A stretch of 64,000 nt of DNA, taken from the NCBI RefSeq assembly GCF_000344685.1, contig NW_006920419.1, positions 1,231,576 through 1,295,575 of the forward strand. Direction: 5' to 3'. Below, in pieces: positions 45,781 through 57,702 of this stretch. A program made the translations under genes and the position numbers. Below the pieces are notes generated by a model. It was not told the origin of the DNA and searched no databases. It saw only the letters and a program-made list of their open reading frames with translations. Within the stretch, counting starts at the first letter, position 1. Every line of letters starts with the position of its first letter. This DNA is from Gloeophyllum trabeum ATCC 11539 (taxonomy: Eukaryota; Basidiomycota; Agaricomycetes; Gloeophyllales; Gloeophyllaceae).

Positions 45781-46380
45781 AGGACCCCGGCATACTGGTA
45801 TATATGTTTGATCCTAGTGCGGACATAAACGGCCAATTTTGAGGCCCTATGTCGGATATTTAGGCGGACATAAAGTCCAAAATTTCGGTCCATGTCTGGT
45901 ATATCACGGCGGACACAAGGGCCTTGCCGGTCTTGGTGTCCGATCACCTGGCGGACATACCGAGTCGTCGAAGTGTCACACCCAGTAGTCCTTGTACTAG
46001 GTTGAGTGGTGTCTCTTGTGCTGCTCAGTCAACTGTCAGCTCATCTCGTGTATATCCAGGTATATCCTCAGCAACGGTGAATGACATGCAAGCTTTGGAA
46101 ACAGTGGTGAATCTTAGGAAGACTGAAATACAATATCCCGGAGTGATCATGTCACGATCTACTCGTTGCAGCGTTTGGCGTGTGCCGTTTTCGAGGTTGG
46201 ACCCGTTTGGCGGACACACCGGGGGGCGCCCGAACATAGGTCACTTATGCGGACATAAGCAGCCCAATTTGGGCTGACCGGATCCTAGAGGCGGACATAT
46301 CCGGTCCAAATGTGTGAGGCCATAAGGGCCAAAAATCGGGCACTTAGGATCAAACATCAGTACCCATATGCCGGGGTCCT
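45781..46380. mobile_element. hAT-like non-autonomous DNA element (600 bp)
   Basis: Exact 8-bp target duplication CTTCCACC at 45773-45780 and 46381-46388. The inverted termini begin AGGACCCCGGCATA and stay similar for about 40 bp (both continue to GTTTGATCCTA). Inside, GCGGACAYA-type words recur at least seven times (45818, 45861, 45909, 45950, 46208, 46250, 46291), and several form imperfect hairpins. No coding capacity. An 8-bp duplication with short TIRs and subterminal repeats is the signature of hAT elements (established). The insertion splits the F-box gene. Confidence 0.85.
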
Positions 46381-47443
46381 CTTCCACCGTATCAGTACAC
46401 TCCGGGCTCGCGCACCACTTATGCCTAGGCTTCAATCACTCACTTGGTCGGCTGAAAGCTATACGTCCATGGAAGGTATATCGGTCCTCCTGACCGGGTC
46501 GCTGAGGTACCTGTCCATACGCGTGGGCACAATGGATGCTTCGATGGCCATGGATTGCCTCAGCATAATTCAGGCGGACTTGACAGTTCTCGAGGCACTG
46601 GAGTTAGCGACAACAGTTCCCTACGACAGCCATTCTGTCATGAACTTCCGCAGTCTTCGCGAACGCAAACTTTGGTGCCCTATCTCTCATGAGGTTTTTA
46701 TCAGTCTATCTATTCTAGAGCGCCTGGATGGCTTGGTCCTAAATTTGGAGCAAATCGTTGACGGTGTCGCGCCTCTGACGAGTCGCTTCCCGAGCCTTCG
46801 CGATCTCCACATTCGTGGTTCGACATGCATTATCGAAGCCACTTTGCAGTGTATCAGTTCGACTGCGATGCAGAACCTAATTCTCGATGTCATACCGTCA
46901 GCGAGGACGACTGTTCATTCCATATGCATTGCTGCTTCACGGTTCGAGTCCACTGTGGAGAGGTTGTCCATCCGGAGGTACATGCCCTATGGTATTGTCG
47001 GTCCTGCTTACGAGTTTCGCCCCCGGGACGTCGGGCCCTTATTGGGAATGAGTATGCTCACATACTGTGCCCTTGAATTTAGCCGCAGTGCAGCGTCCTG
47101 GTCCTCCGGTGATCTACAGATATGGGCTGCCTCCTGGCCGAATATACAGGAGATATTTATCGCCCTCCACGCACCGCAGCTTCTTCGTGACATCGCCTTT
47201 TCTGTGTCCCACTTCCCTACCCTCCAGACTCTCACATGGCCTGTCTTAACGATCCAGCGCCGTAGCGATCTAGAGGGGGTCTGCTTCCCCTGCTCCTTCC
47301 ACCTTACATCGCTTCACGTCAATAATCGGCTCTTCCGAGATGCAGCCTCCCCAACTGCAGTCGCTTTGTTTCTGAAGAGACTATTCCCTAACATTCGGAG
47401 TACCTCCGAAATCTATCCAGGGACGATACGCCGGCTTTTGTAA

Positions 47444-48573
47444 TGAACTCACTTGGCGAACCCAGGTACGTATACAATTCTGCTCGCTGTGCGCAGATAC
47501 TAGTATATCCTGATGATGTATCCAGTAGCAGCAGTTGTCATCCTGTTTCGGTTACTGGTTCGAGTCCGAGTCGCCTCCTTCGCCAGCCCCTTCTCCTTTG
47601 TACGTATTGAGCTCTTCAGGACCCTTTGTTCTCCAAAACGAGTAACCCTCAAACTCGGCAAATTTGTGGTTTCCGCGCAATCTTCCTCGCACTCGGACAG
47701 TCGCTATAAATTTCGCAGGGATCGCCTTGGCCTTTCTAGTGATACCTTCGAGGATATGCGAAGTGATTGCATATAAGAGGGATTGAAGGGCAAAGTGCAT
47801 ATTCTCCCTCGTTGCCTTCTAGTATGGGTCGGTCAGTTCCATGTTAATGGACTCGATTATGAGAAGGGAAAAAAATCCTTACCCGTTGTAATTATGGTAG
47901 CGATCGATGGTATGACACTCCTGCTGTACTCTGCTCACATATATATTTATACTCGTATCAGGAGTCTCTGCGAGGCATGGCCTGCTTGCTTCTGTTTCAT
48001 CTTGAAGTTACCACCAGACCGCTGCGACATGTTAGCAAACACTTGGAATGCGCACCGAATCGTGGACCAGGAAGTTAAGCCTGTCAGGACGGGAACTGCC
48101 TTCCGATGTTCCGAATTGCGAGGGCTAGTTATCATAATTCATGGGGACTTCACTTCTTCAAGTCGTGTACGCTCTGTGATAAGGGAGAGGCCCATGACTG
48201 TTTTTGCACGCTCACGACAGTCTTACGGCCCTCCGCTTCAGACACTGACAATCTGTCAAATGAAGTTGTTCAGGGTTTTTCCAGGCTGTGGAGAGGAGAC
48301 ACTGAGCCTTTTGTCCATCACGACATAGTGTGCTTCGGCGAGGACGGCATTTACACACTAAGACACCGACTGCAAGATTGTTATTGATGGACAGTGCACC
48401 TGAGTACACTCTATTTATGCTCAGCCAAACCTTACCTGTCTAGGAGAGCATGAATAGTTATGCACCGGACTGTGGCGATGGACTCTTTATGAATCTGCCG
48501 ACCATCACGGCGATATAGCACGAGTTCAATCAGGGATTATGGGAGTCACTCCTGCTGCTACGGAAAATATGGC
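47444..48573. other. convergent intergenic region
   Basis: 1.13 kb between the F-box pseudogene and the 3' end of the sugar transporter. No gene recognised. A B-box-like word at 47551 was considered and rejected. Confidence 0.5.
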
Positions 48574-50251
48574 CTAAGCAGCCAGGACCACCTCCACGAT
48601 ATCGTCCTTCTTCTCGTTCCCGAGAGGCTCTCCAACCGGTGATGCAACACCTCGCCAGTTCTCCCTTCTATCTAGAGACTTCAGCACCACCTCTCGGACA
48701 CTCTTCGACCCGGCAAAGAGGTAGTCGACGCTCTCGAGCGTCCGGCGTGCGGTCTCCGGGAACCAGTACCACGCGATTGAGACGTTGATGAAGTTCAGCG
48801 CGGCGAAGATGATGTATGTTTTCCAGCCGATGTTCGATATGGCTGGCGGTGTGATTTCGACGACTAGAAAGGTGCTGAGCCACTGGAAGACGACGGAGAG
48901 CGCGCCAGCTCGCTGTCGGATGCGAACCGGGAGTATCCTAGGATTTGCCACCTGGTCAAGGTTGGTTCTCGAGGCGGCGAGTGGACGGGACTTACTCGCT
49001 GGGGTAGCACCACATATTCGACATCCAGCCCACGGTGAAGAATCCCTGGAACAGGTAGAGCATCACAATAGCGCCGATACCGTTGTTCTTCCCACCAAGC
49101 TTTATCAGGATCGCCGAGACGAGCATGCATATGCCCATCCCGCATCCGCCAAAGATGAACAGCTTTCGCCGTCCGATCGTGTCGAGCAAAATCCATGGGA
49201 AGAACGACATCGCCAAGAAGAACAGCTGCATTCCTCCAGAGACCAAGAGAGAGTCCGTCCTCCCCAGGCCGATGGAATCTTGAATGATGTAGGGCCCGTA
49301 GTAGACGATCATGTTTATACCGGTGAATTCCTGACATGCTTGGACGGTGCATGCAATGAGCGTGCGTTGCCAGCCCATGATACCTCCACCGGAGAAGACA
49401 TCTTTCCAGGAGCCCGTTGAGTCGCGTTCCAGGGCAATGGCAGCTTGTATATCCTGGAATTCTGACGATACGATAGGAGAGCTTGGCGGCGCATTTCGTA
49501 AGGAGCAGAGCAGCTCAAGCGCCTCCTGGCTGCGCCCGTGTGCAGCTAGCCATCTCGGCGAGTCTAAACATCGGGCATCAGAAGACGCTATCATTTGCAA
49601 TGAGAGTACGACTTTACCAGGTAGCACGCTACACATGGCAATCAGCCCGAACGCAAAAATAATTTGGACGGCGATGGGGAACCTCCACTGGACAGACGAC
49701 GACTTGAGCGACATTCCATAGTCAATCCAGTACGAGATGACGATTCCGACTATCAGGAACGTCAACTGAGCCGCGATCATCCGCCCGCGGGAGTGAGCGA
49801 GTGTCGTCTCGGCCTGCCAGATGGGCACGGCGCTGGTGATGAAGCCCATCCCGACGCCGGTGACGACTCGACCGATGACCATCTGTCCAAGGCCATAGCT
49901 GGATGTTTGGATTATCGTACCCACTATGAGTATGGCACCACCCGCGGAGATGACGGTCTTTCTCATGAAATGCTCGGCCCAGCAGGCACATATCAGTGCG
50001 CCGAGGAGACAGCCGAGCTCGTAGACTGCGACTATGAAGCCGAGGAGAGTCGAGTTCGGATTGGAGAGTTGTGCGAGGAAGACTGGGTCGGTGGTTAGAC
50101 CGGAGAAAACGCCGTTGTCGTAGCCAAAGAGGAGGAAGCCTAGGCAGCAAGCAAAGGTGATCGCGTACACAAGGGGTTGCCCGCGCAAACCAAGATAGGA
50201 CTTTATTGGGGAGTCGGAACGTTTGTCGACCGTGCTCGTAGCGGATGCCAT
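48574..50251 (-). CDS. MFS sugar/H+ transporter
   Basis: Exons on the minus strand 50251..49618, 49563..48996, 48937..48574; 521 aa, normal for fungal hexose-type permeases. Twelve-helix major facilitator protein of the plasma membrane. Seen: GYDNGVFSGLTT in helix 1, the sugar-porter loop LGALICACWAEHFMRK, GRVVTGVGMGFITSAVPIWQAE in helix 4, LPDSPRWL after helix 6 (formed by splicing), QACQEFTGINMIVYYGPYI in helix 7, and WYWFPETARRTLE at the end of helix 12. The first intron (49564-49617, 54 nt) is in frame and has no stop, so its retention would give a full-length variant with 18 extra residues. Sugar specificity unknown. Confidence 0.9.
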
Positions 50252-50879
50252 AGTACCAGTAGAGCGCTGGGCAGCGACGGGTCAATTACGGGCCCAAATG
50301 TTATAACCCAGGCAAATAGCAGTAGCTAGCGGAGCACTTGCATGACAATAACATGTACCGCAACGTAGTATAGCACCATTATCCCGAAGGAAGGCGAAGG
50401 CATTCCGAGCTTCGCTAAGAATAACTTCGCTTTCCTCTCAGGAGGAGTTTGCCATACCCACTTGACCAGGGACTTCGTCAGGTGAGCTGGAGATATACTT
50501 GCCTGAGCCAATGGAAGACTATAAGAGATAAGCACAAGCTAAACCATCCCGTCTGGAACAGAGTCGTCCAAGAGGCGGTATTGGAGTTCCATCGTCGAAG
50601 AGTTTTCGCCGCTATGATGATAACCAAGGATCAGCAAAGAAGACAGCATACCGTTTCATAGGAAAGAACTTTCTATCAGCGTAAGGTTGTGGGACGAAAA
50701 TCGAAGCCGCATGGGGCTGGAAAGGCGGAGGATAAGGAGAACCAAATGAGGAATGTGTCAATGTGACAAAGCACGTGACCGTGACTTTACGCGCCTCGAC
50801 GCGTCAATACTGCCACCAACGAATTTATATCACATCCGACTACAAAAGGCCGTTACTACACTGAAATAACGAAAGCGTA
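50252..50879. promoter_or_regulatory. divergent promoter region with MluI-type box
   Basis: 628 bp shared by the sugar transporter (-) and MIS12 (+). An ACGCGT box (50799-50804, within cgacgcgtca) lies about 76-81 bp before the MIS12 start, and a CACGTG word lies 25-30 bp further up. ACGCGT is the MBF site of fungal G1/S genes (established); its role here is inferred. Confidence 0.4.
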
Positions 50880-51838
50880 ATGAACGGACCTCAGGCCACA
50901 GTTCCTTCAGTTCTGCTTCCCGAGATACTCGGTTTTATCCCCCAGCTTCTCCTAGACGACATCGTCAACATCGCGAACAACGCCGTTGGGCACACCGTCG
51001 ACGCCGTCGAGCAATTCTTCCAGAAGGAGTCCGAGAAACGCGAGCAGGAGCTTGCGCAGGCGGGGAAACAGCAGCAGGAAGACCAAGACGACGACGGGTG
51101 GGACACGGAGGTCGAGCAGGGCCTGGTGGCGTACCAGACCCTGCTCGACTCACACGTCGATATTGCGTTCGATTTCTTCGAGGCTTGGTCGTTGAGGAAT
51201 ATCTTTGCGATTCCGGCGGAGTTGCCGCTCGTCGTGCCACATCAGGAGGGGCTGAACCTCGAGCAGCCCCCCGAGAGGGAAGCGGAGCTCATGGCGGAGG
51301 TCGAGGAGTTACGGAGGAAGATCGACAACGTGCGTGGCCTATTTCCCAAGCTTTACATCTACTGTATACTATGCTAATGCTCAACAACATACAGATGCGG
51401 CGGTTAGAACGTCTCTACACCCGCGCCGTCCGCAAATCCGCCGCCCAGCTCGAGCGCTCCCAACGCCGCCTACAACGTCTCACCTTCCTCCAATCTCCCT
51501 CGCTCTCCTCGCTCTCTTCGCTCCCCTCCACCTTCATGCGCATGTACGACTCCGTCTCGCAGCTGCCGCCGATCGACCACGCGTCCGAGACAGCAGTCGC
51601 GCTCACGCAGCTGCGCCTGAGCGACCCGGGCAAGCGGCAATGGGAGACGAACCGCACCGGGTACTTCAACTGGGCGGTGGAGCAGCTCATGGCAAGGGCG
51701 AGGGAGCAGGGTGCGACGGCTGTGGATAAGGCGGAGGAGGAGGCGGGGCGCGTGGGCAGTGTGGAGGACGTCAGGGCGCTGTTGGAGGAGCTGGGCGAGA
51801 CGAGGGAAGATAGGAAGGATGATATGGAGGAGGATTGA
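50880..51838 (+). CDS. MIS12: MIS12/Mtw1 kinetochore protein
   Basis: Model join(50880..51329,51395..51838), 297 aa. The N-terminal signature LPEILGFIPQLLLDDIVNIANNAV is that of Mis12, followed by the conserved helical heads (VEQGLVAYQTLLDSHVDIAFDFFEAWSLRNIF). The rest is acidic and coiled-coil rich (EAELMAEVEELRRKI, RRLERLYTRAVRKSAAQLERSQRRL). The protein is a subunit of the Mis12/MIND complex linking CENP-C and Ndc80 at the inner kinetochore (family knowledge). Length matches fungal orthologues. Single-copy essential gene expected. Confidence 0.88.
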
Positions 51839-54268
51839 TGCGGGTAAGTGGGGATTCATCCGTCTGATTGTATTCTGAATATATGTTCTGCTAGTTTGTT
51901 CTTCGGGTACGGCCCATGCTTCATACATTGGGCAGAGCCGAGCCGTTAAGCAACGGTGCCGTGTTCTTCGCCATTTCCGAGTGCTGAGGTCATCCGACGC
52001 TGTCTTGTCGTGTTCCTCGACATGCCCCATGACGCTTGCCTTAGATGGGACGCGGCAGGCCCTCCCTTCGCCCTGTGTTCTCGGGTCCCGCTGTCACCAA
52101 GCGGGCTCAGATCCATGCTTTTCCAGGGAACTTTTCCGATCGTCGGGCGTAGCTTCCATCCGAGGCCGGTTCTGTCCTTTGGCACTCCGCACAGAGGGGG
52201 GAGATCAGCTCCGTCTGCCCGGACTTCGTGCTATGTATCAGTTTAATATACTCACAACAGGTGATATGTACGTCTCGCGCTCGCGTCCTGATGAATGAAA
52301 CCGACCGTGCTACAAATTGCGTGCATGATGTTTACGAAATGTCTGCTTGAGCGTACATGGTACTTTTTGGACGGGGCTCGTCCAGTGAGCCTGGCTTACG
52401 GTGACAACGCGCCAAATGGGCTGCCAGGCTGCCCACACCGTCGGAACCCGCTTGACCCTACCACGCTCGGGTACCCAGGGCCTTCGACTGGGTTCCCCAT
52501 TGCGCGGAGGCTGTTGACGAAGCAGGACATGTGAAGGACAGTAAACAGCTGCCCGCGCCGTACCTGATTTTATACGCAGCACCTTTCGCAGACGTCCTCG
52601 ATTCGGACGTCTCTGCGGTGAGTACCCTGATGCGCGAGCATAAATGACGCATCTGCCACTTGTCTGACCGCATCGGAGAATATGCTCGTGCAAGACGTAC
52701 CTTGCTTGATTGCCTGAGAGATGTACAGCTGGCCAGCCGCGCAGCGACGTCATATTGATATCGCTGTCGATTATATTGTATCGGACAGAAGGGCGTACCA
52801 CACGTAACCAGCAAGTTGATGGTGACGCCGGCCTTGAGTTCATTGGACTAATATCCACCCTAGTAGCCTGTGTTCTTGCTATGATCATTGGCCTGGTCGC
52901 AAACGCGTACAGCAGCGTGTGGCACACCGGTATTCTTTCGGTGGCGTGCAAGAAGCCTTCGAATTTGATCGACCTCCCTGGCTGATACAACACAGCCCGG
53001 GCCTAGCCGACCAGAACGACAGTGACACTGACAGAGTGAGGGCAATCGATCAACTGTAGGTTAGGGTCGCCCTCGTATGTATGATGCCCGGGCGCAGTGG
53101 GGAAATGAGTTTCTTGATGGGATTCACCTGGAAAGGACTGCGGCGTACTGCCAGTGCAACGAGAGCGTAAGCGACGTCCGTCCGATGTTCAGGGAGTAAT
53201 GTCGGGTGAGCAAAAAAGGCGAGTGGTTTTCCTGGTTTTCCTGGCTGCAGCCATGTCTGACTCTGCAGGCTATCATGAACACTTCGTTAATTTGAGAGGT
53301 TTGTTACTTCTGCGGTGACTTCTGTGCGAATGTCGTACCACGTCTGTACATACGGCTGCATCCTCATACTTGGCAGTTGCAAGCAGCAAGACGCAGCCGT
53401 ATGAATTGATGCGGCACAGCGAGCGACCCCCTCTTGAATGATGATTAGCACGCACTTGCACGAGTCGGGAAAGTCTCGGGCAGAAGTTCATAGGTAGAAG
53501 TACTCGATGGCCGTAGTCAAGGCTATCAAATATAAGCAGATCATGAAGCGGAGTGATGCGCGACGTTCTATACACAGCGGCGGGCAAGCAGAATCGACGC
53601 ACTGTAGTCACGGTAAATCCGCGGAAATGAGACTCTGAGAGAGAGCGGGCGTTGCCGGCATCCCTCCCGCCACGTCTCAATGCAGCAGAGGCGGAACCAA
53701 GTCGGCGTCTGTCAGAATAGCATCAACATCCTCAAGCTGCGCTCATCCACAGAGGAAATGGCATCTGCGAGTTCTTGACAGGAATTGGAAAGAACGCCGA
53801 ATCTCGGCGTCCAGCTGTTCGCCCCAGGACCTTCGCGGAGGTTGGTTTGGCAATGACTAATCTTTACCCTGCGAGCCTATCGCCATGAGGTATCCCCACA
53901 AGCCAAAATATCCCCGAATCCTCCTTCTCCAGCCTGCAGCGCATACGGACTGCGGTATTTACTTCCTCGGGCTCTCCTTATGCACATCGGATGCACACGC
54001 CTGCGTCTCGCGCAGATTCGCAGAGCCTCCGCGTCCCGACGGCTTTGTTGAAATAGGAAACACGCCTGCCTTTTACGTGCGAGAAATCGCTGGAGACGTC
54101 TCCCCTGCCTCGGGAATGCCGAGGAATGAAAGAGGAACGGTTCCACCGCGCGAAGCGGAGACGTTCGCCGTGGATGCCGATTTAAGTGCACCTCACGCTC
54201 GAGTTCGGAGTGGAAGGTTCACGCCCCTGCGCTCCCCATACCCCCTCTTGTTAACCTGAACCCAGGCG
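51839..54268. other. 2.4-kb intergenic region
   Basis: No gene I can support. The longest frame (52310-52993, minus) has no domain, no introns and arginine-rich shadow-like composition. A 91-aa plus frame at 52710-52985 has one hydrophobic stretch but no other support. Confidence 0.5.
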
Positions 54269-56046
54269 ATGAAGGTTTCTACCGATAGCACCCTTGAAGG
54301 GTCGATTCGGACGGCGGTCGCGGATGTGGGCGACGCGGAGAAGGGAAAGGCTGGTCTCCCGACCGGACCTGTGGCTAATGACCAGGCACTGGTCACAGAC
54401 TATCCAGACGGCGGACTGCGAGCATGGTCTGTAGTGCTGGGATCGTATCTTGCATTCTTCTCTACCTTTGGCCTCATCAACTCCTATGTGAGTCCGTGTC
54501 TTCGTTCATAATCACGACTAGTTAGGACTAAGCCTGGCTGTAGGGAGTATTCCAAGATTATTACGAAACAACCCTCCTCCGCGACTCCTCGCCGTCTGTC
54601 ATATCGCTCATTGGCGCCTTACAACTGTTTTTGCTATATGGACTGGGTCCAGTACTCGGGAGAGTATTCGATGTACACGGGTTGCGAGTTCGTAGTCCAA
54701 AAATCTGAATTGTGGCAAACCAAAACAACTAGTTGACATAGTGCAATAACAGGTTCTGATGCCTCTAGGCTCCGTCATCACCGTCTTCGCAATGATGATG
54801 GTATCCCTTGGGCAAGAAAACCAGACCTACCAATTCTTCCTCTCGCAGGGCATCCTCTTCGGCATCGGTGTTGCACTCGTGTGCGCCCTCCCTTCCATCC
54901 TATCCCCCCTCCTTTCCCTGCTAACCTGACTGGCCGTTGATGTTTTTACTCTAGATTCACGCCGGGCCTCGCGGTCATCGGCCACTGGTTTCGCCGCAAA
55001 CGCGCCTTCGCGATCGGGATCGTCGCCTCGGGCAGCTCGCTCGGCGGCGTGATCTACCCCATCATGCTTCAGGAGCTCATCCCGCGCGTCGGTTTCGGCT
55101 GGGCGGTCCGCATCGCCGCGTTCCTCACCATGCTCTGCCTCATCGTCGCCTGCCTCACGCTGCGCACGCGCCTCCCGCTAAGAGGGCGTATTCACCTATC
55201 CGATGTGGTTGACTTGGAGGGGTTCAGGGACCCGAAGTACACGCTTTGTGGGATTGGCGCTTTCTTGTTAGTGGCGGTCCTGTTGAATTGGAAATGTGCC
55301 TTGTGCTGACGGAGTGCATGATAGGATTTTCTATGCACTGTTCACCCCATATTTCTATGTCGAGATCTACGCCGACTTCCGCGGGACACCAGGGAGCATT
55401 TCACGGTATTTGCTGGCAATCCTGAATGCTGCTGGGATCTTTGCTCGGGTCATCCCCGGGAAGCTCGCAGATAGCGTAGGCCCGTAAGTCATACCACCGG
55501 ATTATTATATTCAGGCTTGTTGACGTATCAACGATTTGAAGGTTGAATATTCTTGTGCCGTGCACATTCGTTTCGGGCATCCTGTGCTTGTGCCTGTGGC
55601 TCCCAGCCAAAGGCGAGGTGCCAATCATCGTATTCACAGCGTTGTATGGTCTCTTCTCGGGTGAGCAGATATCGTACTATGTCAGGTTCCCAATAATAAT
55701 ATCTCGTAATAAACTCATTGCAGGCGCCGCTGTGTCCCTCATACCTGCCTACATCGCTAGCATCAGCCCCGCAGAAAAATACGGAGCGCGCTTCGGTGAG
55801 TCCTCCCTCCTTTCCTCCCCTCCTCCCTTATCTCTTACCCCTCCCGTATATGCAGGCTCTATCTACATGCTCGTAGCCGTTTCCACCCTCGTCGGCACGC
55901 CCACCGCCGGCGCCTTCGTCACCACCGTCGACCAAGCGCACTTCGCGCGCCTCATCATCTTCACCGGCGTTCTCACCATCGCTGGGGGCGCCGTCCTCGG
56001 CGGGTCGAGAGTCTTGCATTCACGGAAGGTTATGTTCAAGATTTAG
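54269..56046 (+). CDS. MFS monocarboxylate-type transporter
   Basis: Model: 54269..54487, 54544..54687, 54753..54880, 54955..55266, 55325..55483, 55542..55660, 55724..55795, 55856..56046 (8 exons, 447 aa, all phases agree). Fungal MCT/MCH-like permease: the family motif [17 protein letters not shown] precedes helix 1, then [51 protein letters not shown] (helix 4 and loop), [16 protein letters not shown] (helix 7) and [16 protein letters not shown]. The cytosolic N-terminus is hydrophilic. Substrates of fungal homologues include riboflavin and carboxylates, often uncertain. The terminal words ttcaagatttag are repeated just after the stop. Confidence 0.9.
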
Positions 56047-56405
56047 TTAGGGGCCTGCTCAAGATCCTTGGAGGGTTGTTCAAGATTTAGTCCCGGGGCT
56101 GTAAAAAGGGTGGAATAGAGGCATATTTATTACAAAATGACTATGACTATCTATGATCATGACGTGACGGATAGATGTATCTGTAGAGTTTCTTGTATTA
56201 TCACGATTTCTGGCATTTCGAGGTTTTACAGGGCATCCGGTGGAATACCGCCTGCCATTCGAGTGTATTCGACAGCATCAAGCGCATGCCATGAGCGCCA
56301 AACGTACTACTACCTCCGACGTAGTACTTCTTTGATCGCACACTAGTGCCGTACCGACTAGCAGGATCCCTGTCGCTGTCCTTCGTACTACGTATCAGTG
56401 TTTGA
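56047..56405. other. intergenic spacer
   Basis: 359 bp. Begins with a partial duplication of the transporter's last codons (ttcaagatttagt at about 56034 and 56080). Nothing else seen. Confidence 0.5.
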
Positions 56406-57265
56406 TCATTGATGGTGACATCCAGCCTCCAACCATATGGAATGAAGTTGAGCCCGAGAAGCCCAACGTCTCCGCTCCAGGAGGCTGGAAATACGTCGAA
56501 AAGACATGTGGCGACCTCCTAGGTATTAACCAACATTCACGCTGATTATCTCACCCGAACAGCGGCCCATGGAAGAAGGCTGCATCATGATAACGCACGA
56601 GAAGAAATACTACATACGAGTTCGAAGGCGGCGAGTGCGAGACCTTCGTTAAGCGGAACCTCGTCTCGAATGAATACCTCACGAACTTCAAGGGCGAGAC
56701 CGTCGTCCCCCGGCTCGTCATGGAGAGGCTCAAGAACGAAGTGGCCGCGCTCCGCTATGTAAGAGAGAACACCAATATCCCGGTGCCTGCCGTGCGCTGC
56801 GCCTTCGAGGTGGCGATGGCAAGACTGTCAGAAGAGCAGAAGCAGGTAGTCATGCCCGAACTGGAAGAGTATGTGGAGAGCTTGCATAAGATCACGTCGA
56901 GGCAGATGGGCGGGATCGGGGGCGTGACGTGCCTGCCCTACCGTGTCGATGCGGCCCTCAAACCCCACGCGAGCGTCCAGTTCGAAAGAGCTGATACACC
57001 GGAGTTCGTTCTGTGCCATAACGCCCTTTCGCAGCATAACGTTCTGGTGAACGAGAAGACGCTCAAGATTACCGGTATTATAGACTGGGAGTACGCGGGA
57101 TTCTACCCGCCCGAGTTCGAGGGGAAGTTCTACAAGCGTCCGAGCCCGTCTGCGGCGTTGGAAGGGGAGGTGGATGATGTCCCGATGCTGCTCGGGCTTG
57201 TCGACGAAGTGGCGGAAGAAATAGTACCTGGTGCGCCACACGGACATATATATTCCGTCTATTAA
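56406..57265 (+). pseudogene. aminoglycoside-phosphotransferase-like kinase, decayed
   Basis: The C-terminal half is clearly of the fungal APH/choline-kinase-like family: FVLCHNALSQHNVLVNE followed by IIDWEYAGFYPPEFEG. The catalytic Asp of the H-x-D loop is Ala here. The N-terminal part (GGWKYVEKTCGDLL.., EGCIMITHEKKYYI.., YEFEGGECETFVKRN) can only be joined through a frameshift near 56620. The segment after CAFE, where relatives have the hinge and P-loop-proximal strand, appears shortened. No convincing start codon. I read it as a pseudogene; a pseudokinase encoded from the ATG at 56720 (181 aa) is the alternative. Confidence 0.65.
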
Positions 57266-57702
57266 TTGGCCAGCAGCTGTATCTTAGTGCGAGGTCATGG
57301 CAAAAGCAAGAGTGATAAGAAAGTGATGGAGACACGTACTCTGTCACGGGGCATTGTCTTAGCCTGTCGATTGGATGGGCGGGTACTCCAAAATGTGGGA
57401 GACCTTGAAGAATCCAACCCGCCATTCTCATTATCCGCATTACGAGTCTCAACGAACGTACATGTGAACTCGATCTAGAAGGTATATGCAAGAAGTCGCT
57501 GCCATTATAACATCTTATATGCCAGTGGAATGAAATCAGAAAACTGCCGAATATGAATTGGTATATAGTACTCACATTGTAAGATAGAATCGTGAGCGTC
57601 GTTGCGCGGTGCGCGTATCATCATACACTGACGAGCTATACTCTCTCCAAGTAAGCACCTCAGGCCACGGGGTGAGCACGATATGATGGTAACTTACGTC
57701 GG
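57266..57702. other. convergent spacer
   Basis: 437 bp between the kinase-like remnant and the 3' end of the PTH11-type gene; nothing recognised. Confidence 0.5.

Larger units (their letters stand above)
43144..47443 (+). pseudogene. F-box/LRR protein gene split by two insertions
   Basis: Exon 1 (43144..43416) encodes a clear F-box, MVVQLPVEILDKIFRFVMD, then LASLVLTCCGFCQPALDVLW. A 52-bp intron follows (43417..43468). Exon 2 resumes at 43469, is interrupted at ACCGGT (43480-43485), and continues at the second ACCGGT (45681-45686) into DEQWFRFDSYAERIRTLAPL; reading across the two half-sites keeps the frame. A frameshift or stop lies at about 45750, then a hAT-like element interrupts it at 45781-46380. 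The remaining 350 codons (46381-47443, HRISTLRARAPLMPRLQSL.. onward) are an uninterrupted leucine-rich region. Decay is mostly by insertion, so inactivation is recent. Confidence 0.8.

Noticed and set aside
47545..47570. B-box-like GGTTCGAGTCC suggesting a tRNA
   Set aside because: No A box at proper distance, no cloverleaf and no terminator. A second such word at about 46940 is inside the F-box/LRR coding part.
52310..52993. 227-aa frame on the minus strand
   Set aside because: No domain, no intron logic, Arg/Pro/Ser-rich shadow-like composition; region otherwise non-coding.
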